From assembly GCA_019096195.1 (NCBI GenBank), contig JAGTXK010000005.1:62001-126000 (forward strand): a stretch of 64,000 nucleotides of DNA. Reading direction: 5' to 3'. The notes below the pieces were generated by a model that searched no databases, was not told where the DNA came from, and saw only the letters and a list, made by a program, of their open reading frames with translations. Positions 1-10,956 of the stretch are shown here, in pieces. The DNA comes from Boletus sp. NGJ. Lineage: Eukaryota; Basidiomycota; Agaricomycetes; Boletales; Boletaceae. The position numbers and the translations under genes are program-made. Each line of letters starts with the position of its first letter. The stretch's first letter is position 1.

Positions 1-1383
1 CGGTGTCGCAGGTTCTGGACCATGATTGAAGGCTGGTCGAGAGACTACCACGGTCGGCGAAGTCATGAGGAATGGCACGCGATAAAACTCCTCCGCGACC
101 AGGGACATCTGGAAGGACAAACACAGCGATACGGCAATGCTCGCAATTTTGGATGTTTTGATTACAATCGACTATGAGCCAAGGAGGGAGTTGGAGCAGA
201 GCTTGGCACACAAGCACCGAAACAGAAATGGTTGCGAGCCACATGAGGACCGCGTTCTCCGTGCCAGACTCACCGCCGTTACTTCCGCTCCGGATATCCA
301 TCCGAGCCTTTCCTTGCGGAGGCTGCATCTCGTCAAATGTACCACTACATGCGACAGAGCGACAAACATTCGGAAAGTAGGATGATCTCCATCCTGAAGA
401 AGAATTTCGACGGTGGGCTGATCGACCTCGGTCAGAGGGGTGGGGTCGTCATGCGGGTGCTTCTCAGGAAGGCATACATAGATGCCATTGTCGCTGAACA
501 AGCCGACGAAATTAGCGGGGAGTCGAAGAGCCGAACTTCAGCAAGGGTTGCGGCTTCCTCCAGTTTCTGAAAGCCCTGTTTGCCGACGAGTTCTCTATCC
601 CGATCCTGAATTCGAAGCCGGACAACGTGGTCGAGCAACGTGCGCTTGAAGATGCCTTTGGAGATGCAGTGGTGCGGTTCACACATTTCGTCAAAGTGGT
701 CGACGACTTGTCGACAAAGGCCATGGTATCCGGCTTTTGTGAGGGGTTCGGCATTCATATATCGCCACCAACCAAGGAGGCATCGACATGATCATTCCAG
801 TCTTACTTGCCAAACACGAAAAGCTGGTAGAAACCTCGATGTCTGCACTTCTGATACAGGTGAAGCGGCGGAAACAGGCGGGTTCCTACATCATCGACCA
901 GGATGACACTTGAACTTCTTCCCCGTGGATTCTCCCCCGGGTTCTGCACCGTAGAAGGCCATATGTGACACTCGTGGCTGAGCTAGGTGCTACCGTTACT
1001 CTCGGGAAATCCCACCTGGAAATTGGCAAAGGAGGAACGCGCACCTCCTCACGCATCACTGGCACGACACCGCCAAAGCACCCGAGGTACAGTCTTCGAG
1101 CCTACGGGTGCACAGCATGCGACATGGAAGGTAATCGGCGATACCGAGCGTGAGGAATACATGCAGGTCTTGGGTACGGATAATCTTTTGGAAGATCATC
1201 CAAGACAAGACAAGGATTCCCTGCAACTCGTTCGCCAAATGCTGCCATTCTGGGACAAAGATGCAACATGGTTCTCCGACGAGCCGGGACCCGCAGAGAT
1301 AGCTCAGTCGAGCGCGGCAGCGGATGTTGGCGATGGAACTGAGAGGCCAGATTCAGAGGAGGAGCGGATGGATATTGGTTAGT
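1..1383 (+). pseudogene. P-loop NTPase (Crinkler/RHS-related family), 3' half, copy C
   Basis: This is the C-terminal half of a large Agaricomycete gene family whose full copies carry a P-loop NTPase domain related to Crinkler and RHS proteins. The N-terminal half lies beyond the left edge. Conserved family blocks are readable, for example RTAFSVP near 245, GGLIDLGQRG near 415 and VVRFTHFVKVVDDL near 670. The block matches 47,900-49,280 with about four substitutions in 1,375 bp. The coding blocks lie in different frames, so the copy is broken several times, and the same breaks occur in the other copy. Function is not known. The family name rests on recalled motif resemblance, so it is moderately supported. 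Confidence 0.7.
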
Positions 1384-2479
1384 AGTTTGCAGGTTGTACG
1401 TTGCAAGGTTATGGTCTACTCGTGTTGAATTGTCTTGATCAGGTTCATTATTGCAGCACTGGGTTTGTATTCTCGTTTAGTTAGTGAGTGCGGTACGTGC
1501 CCTCGCAACTCAGTTTGACCATGAGCCTAATCTTGGTCATCACTGGGATTCCAATTCTTGAATAGAAAATATGACTTTCCCACGTGCAGAGACTTGTCAT
1601 GAAGTGGTTATATTGTGTGATAACCTAATCTAATCACATAATGAGTCACAATCCCCTGTAGCATACAGAGTGCCTGCTTGCAAAGGGCCTGATGTGTATG
1701 GATGATCCCATGACCAACTTAGCTGCCCGAGATATGTGAGACATGTGAGACATGGTCAGGCCCATCTGAAATAAACATGTGTAGAATATGGAAAGGGTGA
1801 ATAAATGAGGGCTTGATGTATATGAAAGGACCCCAATGACTTCTATGTCAGGTGAAAGCAATGGAAACTGTAAACAATGGGCTTTCCTAGACTTTTGCTT
1901 TGCCTCCTGTGGTTAGAACACTATAAGCTAGGGGAAATATACCTCCTAGATGAAACAGTATCTAGCTCAGCTAGATGTGAGTCAGTTGGTAAACTTAGTG
2001 TAACTAAGTGCACAGGTTGTTTGCCAATTCCCAACAAATGTTGAAGAATTGGAATTGATTCATTTCAACTGTGGTCTGGTTAGAAAGGTGTTAGTGGTGT
2101 AAACAAGTGTAAACATCAGTAAACACATCTAAATGTATGCTAGTCAACACTACTAGGTTGCTAGGCTTTGTTAGAACAAATTCTAAGAAGGTTAGGAAAG
2201 TCAAATGAGTCAATTGCTATGACTTTGTGGCTGATAATCTGCAGATACGCCAGATTATTAAGATGTTAAGATGTTCCATATAAAGCTGTAATGGGTTCAC
2301 ACTTCACTTAGTTCACTCAGAAAAGTTAAAGTAACACAATCTTATTGTTTGCTAAGAAGAATGCATTTTAGAGCTGTGTTTGGCTGTACTGTCACTTATC
2401 CTTTTATGTGGGCAGTCAGCAGAGTAGCAGGGTTGCTTAGGTTCTAGTAGAATTAGAGTGTTGGGGATCTATTCCCTTT
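1384..2479. other. AT-rich non-coding DNA, no gene seen
   Basis: The first 120-150 bp is a diverged version of the 3' flank of the P-loop NTPase copy at 49,284-49,440, with differences mostly C to T and G to A. The rest is AT-rich, has only short chance reading frames and shows no recognised gene. A TATATAAAG-like box near 2,277 suggests old LTR material but ends could not be found. Confidence 0.5.
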
Positions 2480-3144
2480 TGTTAGAGTTTTCTCCCAAAA
2501 GATGTCCTATTTTACTTGTGCACTATAGGCTACAAGTCTTTACTCCTAACAGTCTAACTAGCTATCTAAACAATGGAGAATGTCCTCCTTAAGGTCCTCT
2601 GTGGGATGCCTGTAAGGGGTACTCCAATGGGGTTGAGAATTCTTCTCCTTGAGAGAATTTCTCTGTAAGGTAAAACCTGACAGTAAACCTTGAGGTAAAA
2701 GCCTGCTCTTTTGGTGGTCTGAAGGGCTCTCCTTTTATAGGTAAATACATGGGCTTGGCTAACCAATTAGAAGGGTTGGCTGCTTACAAATGCCAAGAGG
2801 TTGCTCATAAATGCTGAGACTTTCCTTACAAATGCCAAGCTTTTGCTAACTAATGCACAGAACACCATGGAATATCATAGAATTTCGTATGGAATGTCAT
2901 GGGATGCTGAGTCATGTGATACAAGGCTGTGTAGAATATGGTCACATGGTCACATTCTCTCACTGGCACTTAACTATATACATAGTATTTACAATTCTAT
3001 TAGCTATGTACTGTACTTATAGATAGTAACAAAGCTATGTGTTGGAGAAAAACATTAATTTCTTCTGAGTTTCATGATGAAATATTCTGAGAATTGCAGG
3101 GGTGCTAGGTCATACTAAGGGTTATTAGGCCCTAAGATTCCAAC
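2480..3144 (-). repeat. Putative 3' LTR of the oldest Gypsy element
   Basis: The block starts TGTTAGAG and its other end reads GTTGG on the minus strand, as expected for a TG...CA LTR with one decayed end. A TATAAAAGG box on the minus strand near 2,740 fits a promoter in the same orientation as the Gypsy coding remains to its right. No target duplication or partner LTR was found, so this is tentative. Confidence 0.3.
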
Positions 3145-3544
3145 TGCTGCAAGTTGCAGAATTAATTCCATTCAGGTGGTAGTTTCTGACTATGCATGAA
3201 ACAAGTTTGATGCAGGTCATCCACAGGGAATGGAATACATTCATCCCCGATTGTCCCTCTCTTTTAGAGTTAGGGGTTTGTATGTCTATAGGCTACTCCA
3301 TTTGCTCTTGCTGGTTCTCCACTGGGTGGTGTAGCATTACCATCCTCCAGTCCAGATGAATTTTCCCTTTAAGTAAGAATACAAAGAGTTTCTGTGAAGG
3401 CATCTGAAGGGAGTAGTGCAAATGGTGGTGCAAGTAGATTGGTGAGCTCTGTATGAGGATGTATTGCTGGATTGCCAAAGTGGTTGATTTGCCTTATCTC
3501 ATTATGCAAGCTGTCATGCATCCAATTGTAGATTCTGGCATATA

Positions 3545-4793
3545 CAGTGACCTTGAAAACCCTTTCCATACTAACCCTTATAGCAGTGTGTGAAGCACAC
3601 TGCCAAACACTGGGAATTTTGCTTAGCTTTGGTGGAGTTATAAATAGTACATACCCTTGGCTATCAAAACGCTCCCTAGGCCATGTGATTTGGATCACAG
3701 GGTAGGAAGATATACTTCATTTAAAACAGTAATACCATGGAAAGAGTTTTTGAGCTTTTGAATGACAAAGGATATTTGAATATTATTAGTACTTGGTATA
3801 GCCTTCTTTTGCTTTAAGAACTGCCTGAACCCTTCTAGGCATACTTTCAATCAACTTCTGACACTCCTCAACTGGTATCCTATCCCATTCCACTTGAACC
3901 CTTTCCCACAATTCATGAATTCCACTAGGGGAGTTTTCATGCTGTGCAAGCCTTCTTTTGAGACAGCCCCAGAGATGTTCAATAGGGTTTGGGTCAGGGA
4001 ACTGTGCAGGCCACACCATAGTAGTGAATTCTTGCTCTTCCAGTCAATTCTTGACCAGCCAGCAGGTATGCTTGGGGTCATTGTTCTGATAAAAGATGAT
4101 GTCAGGAGGATTGAGACTATAATACTCTAGGATTTGTTGGAGTTTATCCTTCAAAATTTGAAGGTAAAGGTCTCCATCCATTCTACCATCAATCTTAGTA
4201 GCAAAACTAACTCCCTCCCAAGTCATATCATGGAAGAACCTCCTCTAAACTTTAGGGTTCCCTACACCAGCCTATCACTAAGGCCCTCACCTGCCCTTTT
4301 TCATGCCCATTTGTGTCCATCTGATCCTAGGTGATTGATTTTGGTCTCATCAGACCATACTATCTTCTTCCAATCCTCTATAGTTCAGTCCTTATGAGCA
4401 TGGGCAAAATCTAAATGAGTTTTGCGATGCCTAGCAAAGAGAATAGGACATTTGGACTTGACTACAGCTTTCATACCAGCTTTTTTCAAGTGAAGGTGGA
4501 CTGTACTGGCAGAGAGTGGTTGGTTGATGATGTTGGTAAGTAATCTGGTCACTTGGACAGCATTTCCAGAAATGATAAGATGTTGAGCATGACAAATATT
4601 GGCAGGGGAAAGCTTGAAGGGATGACCTTCAACAGCTTTAAAAAGCCTAGAACACTCTTTAGAACAAAGTTTGGATATGGTAGAAGGGCTGACACCAGAA
4701 CTCCACCAAAGCTAAGTAAAATTCCTAGTGTCTGGCAGTATGTGAAGCACACTGCTGTAAGGGTTAGTATGGAAAGGGTTTTTGAGGTCACTG
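3545..4793 (-). mobile_element. Tc1/mariner DNA transposon #1
   Basis: The element is bounded by TA (3,543-3,544 and 4,794-4,795) and has terminal inverted repeats of about 90-95 bp (3,545-3,637 and about 4,700-4,793) beginning CAGTGACCTTGAAAACCC. Both the CAGTG ends and the TA duplication are typical of Tc1. One transposase gene on the minus strand fills the interior. The element lies inside the 3' part of the oldest Gypsy copy, so it is younger than that copy. Confidence 0.85.
3786..4695 (-). pseudogene. Tc1-family transposase, inactive
   Basis: This encodes the DDE transposase of Tc1 element #1. An N-terminal helix-turn-helix-like stretch (VSPSTISKLCSK, near 4,695) is followed by the catalytic blocks: first Asp in VWSDETKI (near 4,340), second Asp in NNDPKHT (near 4,080), and the Glu block DPNPIEHLW (near 3,985). 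The C-terminus ends KAKEGYTKY. Several in-frame stops interrupt it: after AHAHKD, after HKWA, in the GTLKFRG region and after WLVKN. The last is a TGA where Tc1 relatives have Trp. It closely resembles the transposase at 20,098-21,114 and no longer encodes a full protein. Confidence 0.85.
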
Positions 4794-6022
4794 TATATTG
4801 TGTGACCTTGTAATCCCAAGCTATCTTTAGCAGGTATTGGTGGTATTCTATTTGTTTTGGATGACTCTGCTCCAGATGGAATGCTAGCATCTCTTTGACT
4901 AGATTCCAGTTGTTTAGTAGCTTCTGCAGGGATGGACATATCTGTCCCTGATAACGGGGTGGCTGTGGAATTGCCTCCTCAGGCATTGCCAGAGGGGTTG
5001 GTACCTCTAAGAATTGGGTTGATTGGCTGTCCATTCACATCTCTGGTATTTGTACCATTGTCAATATCTGGAAATAGTGTTGCTAGCCAATCAATGCTTT
5101 TGAAGTCTGGCATTTCAGATTCAGTGTGGGGTTCTAGTAGTCTACTATCTTCTAAAGATTTTAGAAGTTCCTTTTCAAATGCATCTAGTTCCTTCTGACA
5201 ATGGTGGATGCTATGTATCTTGTTGTATACAGTATCTCACTGCAATTGATGTAGGTTGTTGGTGATGGTATTATTAGTGACTTTGCACTGTTAGATCTGG
5301 GAATTTCCAGAACTATTGTTTCAGGTGGTTCAGTTTTGTGAAACGGAGTGATTCCAAATGTGGGATGAGATATCCTAATGGGGTGTGCTGTGCACAAATG
5401 AGCTATCCAATGATAGGTAGCTTCTCATAATATGTTTTCAATTCTAAACTGCTCAGATTGAAAGTAAATCTTCCACCACTCTTATAGGGGAGATAATACT
5501 GTAGATGGGTTGATGACTGATTTAAATTCAGGTTCATTATAATGGGTGGGAGTGTATATTCCCTAGAGTAGTTTAATAAGGTCTCACTTATAGGGTAGTT
5601 TAGTGAGTTTCTACTTAGATTCATATCTGAATGGTAGTTTAATGAGGTGCCTCATCATCTAGGAAACTCAACTATCTGGGTTCTTCCTATCAAGGTCTTG
5701 GTTTTGGGTTAGCTGCTTCAGAATACTCCTTTGAATATAGGGTATAATTCTAAATGTGGCTATGGAGTGGGCAAGTTCAGTTCCATCTAGCTTAGCTAGT
5801 ATATAACTGCTTCCTTTGGTGTGTTGGACTACCTTGTATGGTCCTAGGTATTAGGGTTTGGTCTTCCTGTTTAGTTCCTTTTCAATGGCAGTATTCCTAA
5901 TAAGGACTAATTCTCCAAGAGAGATAGTGTCCATACACCAAGCAAGTTTTAAATTGCTTTTCAAATTGATGCTTTGATATAAGGTGGGATTTTTGTAATA
6001 TTTACATGGCTTTGTCCATATC

Positions 6023-6603
6023 TGTTATGAACAGACAACTCTGATGCAACTTCGATGAACTGGAGTTACTTGAGGGTGTCGGGACTTGGCTTCACCTTAT
6101 GTGGTGCACCCTTGCTCAAGTCTGATGTCCCAGATTTTGAGGATATAGGAAGATCAGAGGTATGGACTCAACATGGTTGAATGTCAAGTTGAGTGGAGGT
6201 CAGAGTGAGTTGTTGAGACTCAGATGGAGGACAAGAGTGATGTTCAGAGTTGATATTTGAACTAACTTTACAAGAGTAGTACTGAGGGTTTATATATGGT
6301 TGGAATTGAGATTACTAACGGAGTCTGTAAGGTGTAATGAGTAAGTAGCTGAGTAAAGGAAACAGAGATGGGACCTGGCCAGAGCAGTGCTCCTAAGTGG
6401 GACAGGCACTGGTTCAGGGACAGCTATGAAGCAGAGCTAGGATGGATGAGAAAGCATAGGTTTATACATGAATGAAGAAGTATGAATACTATATAGAGGA
6501 AGTCATAAGTCTGAGGGTATGAGAGTGTGCTCCAGGGAAGAATGTGCCGGAGTTATGGACAGAGTGCCAGAGTTGGACTTGTTGAGTTACATGGGATATG
6601 ACA
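6023..6603 (-). repeat. 3' LTR of Gypsy element 3
   Basis: The 581-bp LTR has TG...CA-type ends (TGTTATGAA, ATGACA) and is the downstream LTR relative to the minus-strand coding region. ATATC precedes it. Compared with its 539-bp partner it shows many transitions and a short length difference. Confidence 0.85.
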
Positions 6604-6753
6604 GTATCCCCCTCTTAGGCCTGAACCCCTGAAGGCCTAGGCAAGAGACAATGCAGAGTGGAGATAATCGGAGTCTGAAAAATGAAAAAAAGATATAAAG
6701 GACGAAGGTGTGTCCAGTCAATTCTGCATACTCCTTACCTCTCATCACCAACC

Positions 6754-7560
6754 ATGTCCGACATTGACATCATCATCAACTAGTCCGATGAATGGCTCCT
6801 GGAGAAGGAGAATGACGATGAGAAGGTCAGCAATGCCAAGTACACCGAGCAATGGAGAAAGATCCGGGTCCAGAAGGAGGAGGTGGAGAGGAGGGTGCAT
6901 GAGGAGGCAGAGCAGAAGGTGCACAAGGAGGCAGAGAGGGCATGTCGAGAGGCTGAGGAGGAGGTCATCAGAAGGGTGAGTGACAGTACACTGGAGGATG
7001 TTGGAACTAATGGGTGACAGGCAGAGGAGGTATGGGTGCAACAGAGTGTCATACAGGGGAAGAAGGGGGAGGTGGCAGAGCAGCCATGCTTCCACTGTGA
7101 CAACCAGGGCCTCAAGTGCATGCTTGGTCCCAGGAAGTCAAGATCATGCATTGAGTGTTGCGATGCAAAGGCAAAATGTGAGCAGCCTGGCAAGGAGCAG
7201 CTGGAGAAGCAGAGAAAACAGAGAAAGGTAGGGGGGGACAAGGTGGGGCCTAGTGGCTCCAATGGAGAGGAAGCGGGGTCCAGGGTGATGGAGGGGCTCT
7301 TGAAGATCCTTTAGGAGATCCAAGATGCCTTGAAGTCGCAGAACAGGCAGCTCAACCAGCAGAATTCTCTGCTGGAGCGCCTGGTGGAGCTGAAGGTGGA
7401 GGAGGTTTATGGGAGTGAGGAGTTGGAGGAGGAAGTAGAAGATGGGGAGAAAACAGAGGTGGAGTTGGAGTTGGCCAGATTGGCTGTGGAGGTAATCAAG
7501 AAAAATGGGGAGAAGGAAGAAGAGGAGGGAGAAGGAGGAGGAGAAGAAGAAGTAGTGTAG
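6754..7560 (+). other. Antisense accessory region of Gypsy element 3: coiled-coil, Cys-rich protein
   Basis: This plus-strand coding region is opposite to gag-pol and lies between integrase and the 3' LTR. It begins MSDIDIII at 6,754. The N-terminal half is a Glu/Arg/Lys-rich, probably coiled-coil stretch. A cysteine cluster follows, CFHCDNQGLKC then CIECCDAKAKCEQPG (about 7,090-7,190), spaced like a fungal binuclear zinc cluster. The end is a Gln/Leu-rich helix and a very acidic tail (about 7,430-7,555). It is no longer one open frame. I recall similar antisense zinc-cluster frames in other Agaricomycete Gypsy elements but cannot confirm that here. Confidence 0.55.
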
Positions 7561-7989
7561 TAGACTACTTGTCCTTTTTCTTTGTAATGGAATTTGTGTC
7601 CGGTCATGCAGAATGAGGTCTGGGCTTGTCTGGATAGTGATTGTGGTAGTTGCAAACAGGTTCGGAAGCATGGCCGAGTTTGGTGGCTAGAAGCCAAGAG
7701 GTTTCTTCGTCTGTTTCTTTGTATTCCTGACCACCGGACGAGGTACAGGAGTTTACAGTTCTGGCGACATCAGTCTACCTTCAAGTCAAGGATTTCTGAA
7801 ACTTCATATTCTGGTACTCCATCTACTTCGACTGGAGGTGGTGGAGATTGTATCTGGTTAGGTATGGTGTTGGATATGGAGGGTTCTAGCTGCGAGACAT
7901 GAAAGACTGGGTGAACAGACTTCATTGATTCAGGGAGTCAGAGAGTGAAGGAGTGGGAGCCTACCCGAGCTATAATTGGATAGGGCCCT

Positions 7990-10087
7990 AGGTTCTTCTT
8001 GGAGAGTTTCTTCGAAGGCCTAGTGGAGTGGAAGTATTTTGCTTTTATGAAGACCGGGTCACCGACTTTGAAGTCTGGTGCCAGAGATCACCTAGCATCT
8101 GCGGGTCCTTGATAACGCTTTTGGGCAGCAGCCATCTCTTCACAGAGGTAATTGTGGAGGGAATTAAGGTCTACAGAGTATTCACGGGCTTTGGTGGAGG
8201 TGAGGTCACGCTCGGGGTATACTGTGACATTGGGATGGTAGCCTTTATTGGCAAAGAATGGGGAGACACCGGTAGTAGCACTTAGGGTGTTGTTGTATGC
8301 GAACTCTGCTAACAGAAGGAGTTCGGACCAGCTGTCTTGCTGGTAATTGCAATATATGCAGAGGTACTGTTCGAGCGTCTGGTTCATTTGCTCTATCTGA
8401 CTGTCTCCTTCGAGGGTGATAGCCGGAGGTAAAGTGGAGGTGGATGTCGAGCGCTTTCCCAAGTGAGCGGAAGAAATGTGAGACGAATTCCGAACCTTGA
8501 TTGGAGGTGATGTGAGAGGGAACTCTATGCTTAGAAAAGACATGGAGTAGGAAGAGTTTTGCCAAGTCTGGGGAAGTTACCGTGTCATATGTTGGGATGA
8601 AAGTGCACTGTTTGGATAATCGGTCCATGATGACGATGAGGATAGCAGTGAATCCGGAGGATGAGGGGAGTTGCTCAATGAAATCCATAGAGATGGAGTT
8701 CCACGGCTTTTCGGGGATGGGGAGTTGTTTCAACAACCCATAGGGTTGGTGTCTTGGAACTTTTGCACGGGCGCAAGTGGTGCAGGAGGAGACGTATTCT
8801 TTGACAAACGTCCGTATCCTTGGCCAGGTGTATTTGCAGTGCATACAAGCTCCAATGTCCGATTTTGGCCAAAATGTCCGGAGAGGGGATGGTCGTGTTT
8901 GTAATGGAGGACTCAGAGTCGGAGGTCATTAGCATCTGGAGACGTAGATGCATTTGTCAAGATGGAGGAAGCCGTCTTCATCGACTGACCAGCATGAGTC
9001 CAGATCAGGGGAGGACATGTGTAATTCGGCAAGTGGGTCGGAGGGGAGTGCAGATAGGATGTCACTGTGGAGTTGCTCTCTATCAAACAGAGTGCTAGCC
9101 CAGAGTACCGGAGCTGCAAGATACTGTAAGTAGTGCAGAGGGAAGAAGTGAGCTGTTCCTGTGTAAAGATGGGGCGGAAACTGTGCGGGTTGACGCAAGC
9201 GTAGTCCTTATCCCCCTCTTTGGGATGGACGTCCCAGCATCTAGTAAGGGCATCAGGTTTCGTGCCAAGGCGCCCAGGGCGAAAGCGGACGATCATGTGG
9301 AATTGGAAGAGGAACTCCGACCACCGGGCTTGCCGGCGAGGTCAGGAGTTTTGAGATAGCGAAGTACTCCAAGTTCTTGTGGTCGGTAATGACGTCGATT
9401 GGAGTGCCGGAGCCTTCAAGGTAGTGCTGCACCAAGCCTGGAAGGACTCGTGGATGGTGAGGAGCTCCTTGTCATGTGTGTTGTAATTGAGCTCCAGAGC
9501 AGTGAGTGTCCGTGAAAAGAAGGCGACTGGCTGGAGTTCTTCATCTGGACAGCGGATGGAGAGAATCCCAGCGATGGCATAGTCAGAGGCATCGGTTTCT
9601 ATAATCATCGGAGCATCGGGAGCCCAATGGGTAAGGATGGGAGCGGTGGTGAAGGCTTCCTTTAGTGAAAGGAAGGTGGGATCTTCCATCTGGAGGAGGT
9701 CTGGTTCAAACCATTCCAGTGCCATGCCCTTTAGGTAGGACTGCGCGAAGGTAACTTTGGCACAGTCCGTCCTGAAAGCCTTCAGGCGGTCTTGGAAGTT
9801 GAGTTTGTCACTGCACCAGGAAGACCCGGAGCTTGCGGGGCTCTGTCCTGTCAAACTGGTCCAGTTTCTGGACTTTAGTGCATGGTGTGTGGTCAGAGGG
9901 ACAATGCATGGAGTGGAGCAGCGAGGCCTTTGATGGCATCAGCGAGCAGTGCAAGGGTGTCTCGCAGGACGTGCTCATTGTCAGAGTCTGAGGGAACGTC
10001 GTCATTGGAGAAGTTGGGATCATCATCCGACGGGTCATCTCCGGGAACATCTGGGATGTCGTCGTTTGGGAAGAGGGCAGCCTGCAC
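7990..10087 (-). pseudogene. Gag/RNase H/integrase remains of Gypsy element 3
   Basis: Readable domains on the minus strand, in coding order, are a gag part with the acidic leader PSDSDNEH and the block YLKGMALEWFEP, RNase H with IETDASDYAIAGIL, an integrase zinc finger/core with CTTCARAKVPRH and SMDFIEQLP, and NSTL-type integrase ends near 8,250. The protein is incomplete compared with a full Gypsy polyprotein and has several breaks. Confidence 0.75.
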
Positions 10088-10403
10088 TCTTCACCTAGAG
10101 TGTTGGCTCATGAGTGGGGAGGTGGTGAAATCATCGTCGGTGGGTAACTTGACAATGCATGCTCCTGGAGTAGGGGACTCTGGGAGTGGTCACGATTGTG
10201 AGGCGGAGGTGGAGGTTTGTTGAGCAGAGAAACTTCGGAACTGGTCAACAAGTTCTGGACCTCGCCGACTGCTGCCGAACGTGCTCAACGGGTTGTATCG
10301 TGGGGAAGCGGAGGGGTTTGCGCCCAAGGCACGAGTCTGGGATCTAGTAGTGTGCATGTAGCCATAATGTGAGACTCGTTTGCAAGTGGGAGTTCGAATA
10401 TAC

Positions 10404-10942
10404 TGTTATGAATGGACAACTCCAATGCAACTCCAATGAACCAGAGTTACTTGAGGGTGTTGAGACTTGACTTCACCTCATGTGGTGCGCCCTTGCTCAA
10501 GTCTGATGTCCTGGATTTCAAGGACATAGAAAGATCAGAGGTATGGACTCGACATGGTCAAACGTCAAGTTGAGTGGAGGTCTCAGAGTGAGTCGTTGAG
10601 ACTCAGATGGAGGACAAGTACTGAGGGTTTATATATGGTTGGAATTGAGATTACTAACAGAGTCCATAAGGTGTAATGAATAAGTAGCTGAGTAAAGGGA
10701 ACAGAGATGGGACCCGGCTGGAGCGGTGCTCCTAAGCAGGACAGGCACTGGTTCGGAGACAGCTATGAAGCAGAGCTAGGATGGGTGAGAAAGCATAGGT
10801 TTATATGCGAATGAAGAAGTATGAATACTATATAGAGGAAGTCATAAGTCCAAGGGTATGAGAGTGTGCTCTGGAAGAGAACATGCCGGAGTTATGGATG
10901 GAGTGCCGGAGTTGGACTTGTCAAGTTACATGGGATATGACA
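10404..10942 (-). repeat. 5' LTR of Gypsy element 3
   Basis: The 539-bp LTR is paired with 6,023-6,603 and followed by the ATATC duplication at 10,943. It is the upstream LTR for the minus-strand gag-pol. Confidence 0.85.
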
Positions 10943-10956
10943 ATATCTTCATCACA

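Larger units (their letters stand above)
6023..10942 (-). mobile_element. Ty3/Gypsy retrotransposon (element 3), broken, with LTRs and 5-bp TSD
   Basis: Two LTRs (6,023-6,603 and 10,404-10,942) begin TGTTATGAA and end ATGACA. The 5-bp duplication ATATC flanks the whole unit (6,018-6,022 and 10,943-10,947). Parts on the minus strand are gag remains (about 10,090-9,720), RNase H (about 9,700-9,340) and integrase (about 9,300-7,990). An antisense accessory region lies between integrase and the 3' LTR (6,754-7,560, plus strand). The internal coding region is incomplete and has several breaks. It sits inside the integrase of the older Gypsy element. The LTRs differ in length and by many transitions, which suggests a moderately old insertion. 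Confidence 0.85.

Noticed and set aside
7144-7697. Leu/Ser-rich minus-strand frames opposite the antisense accessory region
   Set aside because: They are complements of the Glu/Lys-rich coiled-coil coding strand. Composition is typical of shadow frames and no motifs are present.
10380-10403. tRNA-like primer-binding site next to the LTR of Gypsy element 3
   Set aside because: GGGAGTTCGAAT resembles a T arm on the plus strand, but the expected TGG start is absent and no matching tRNA 3' end can be named. Complementarity to its own LTR was not seen either.
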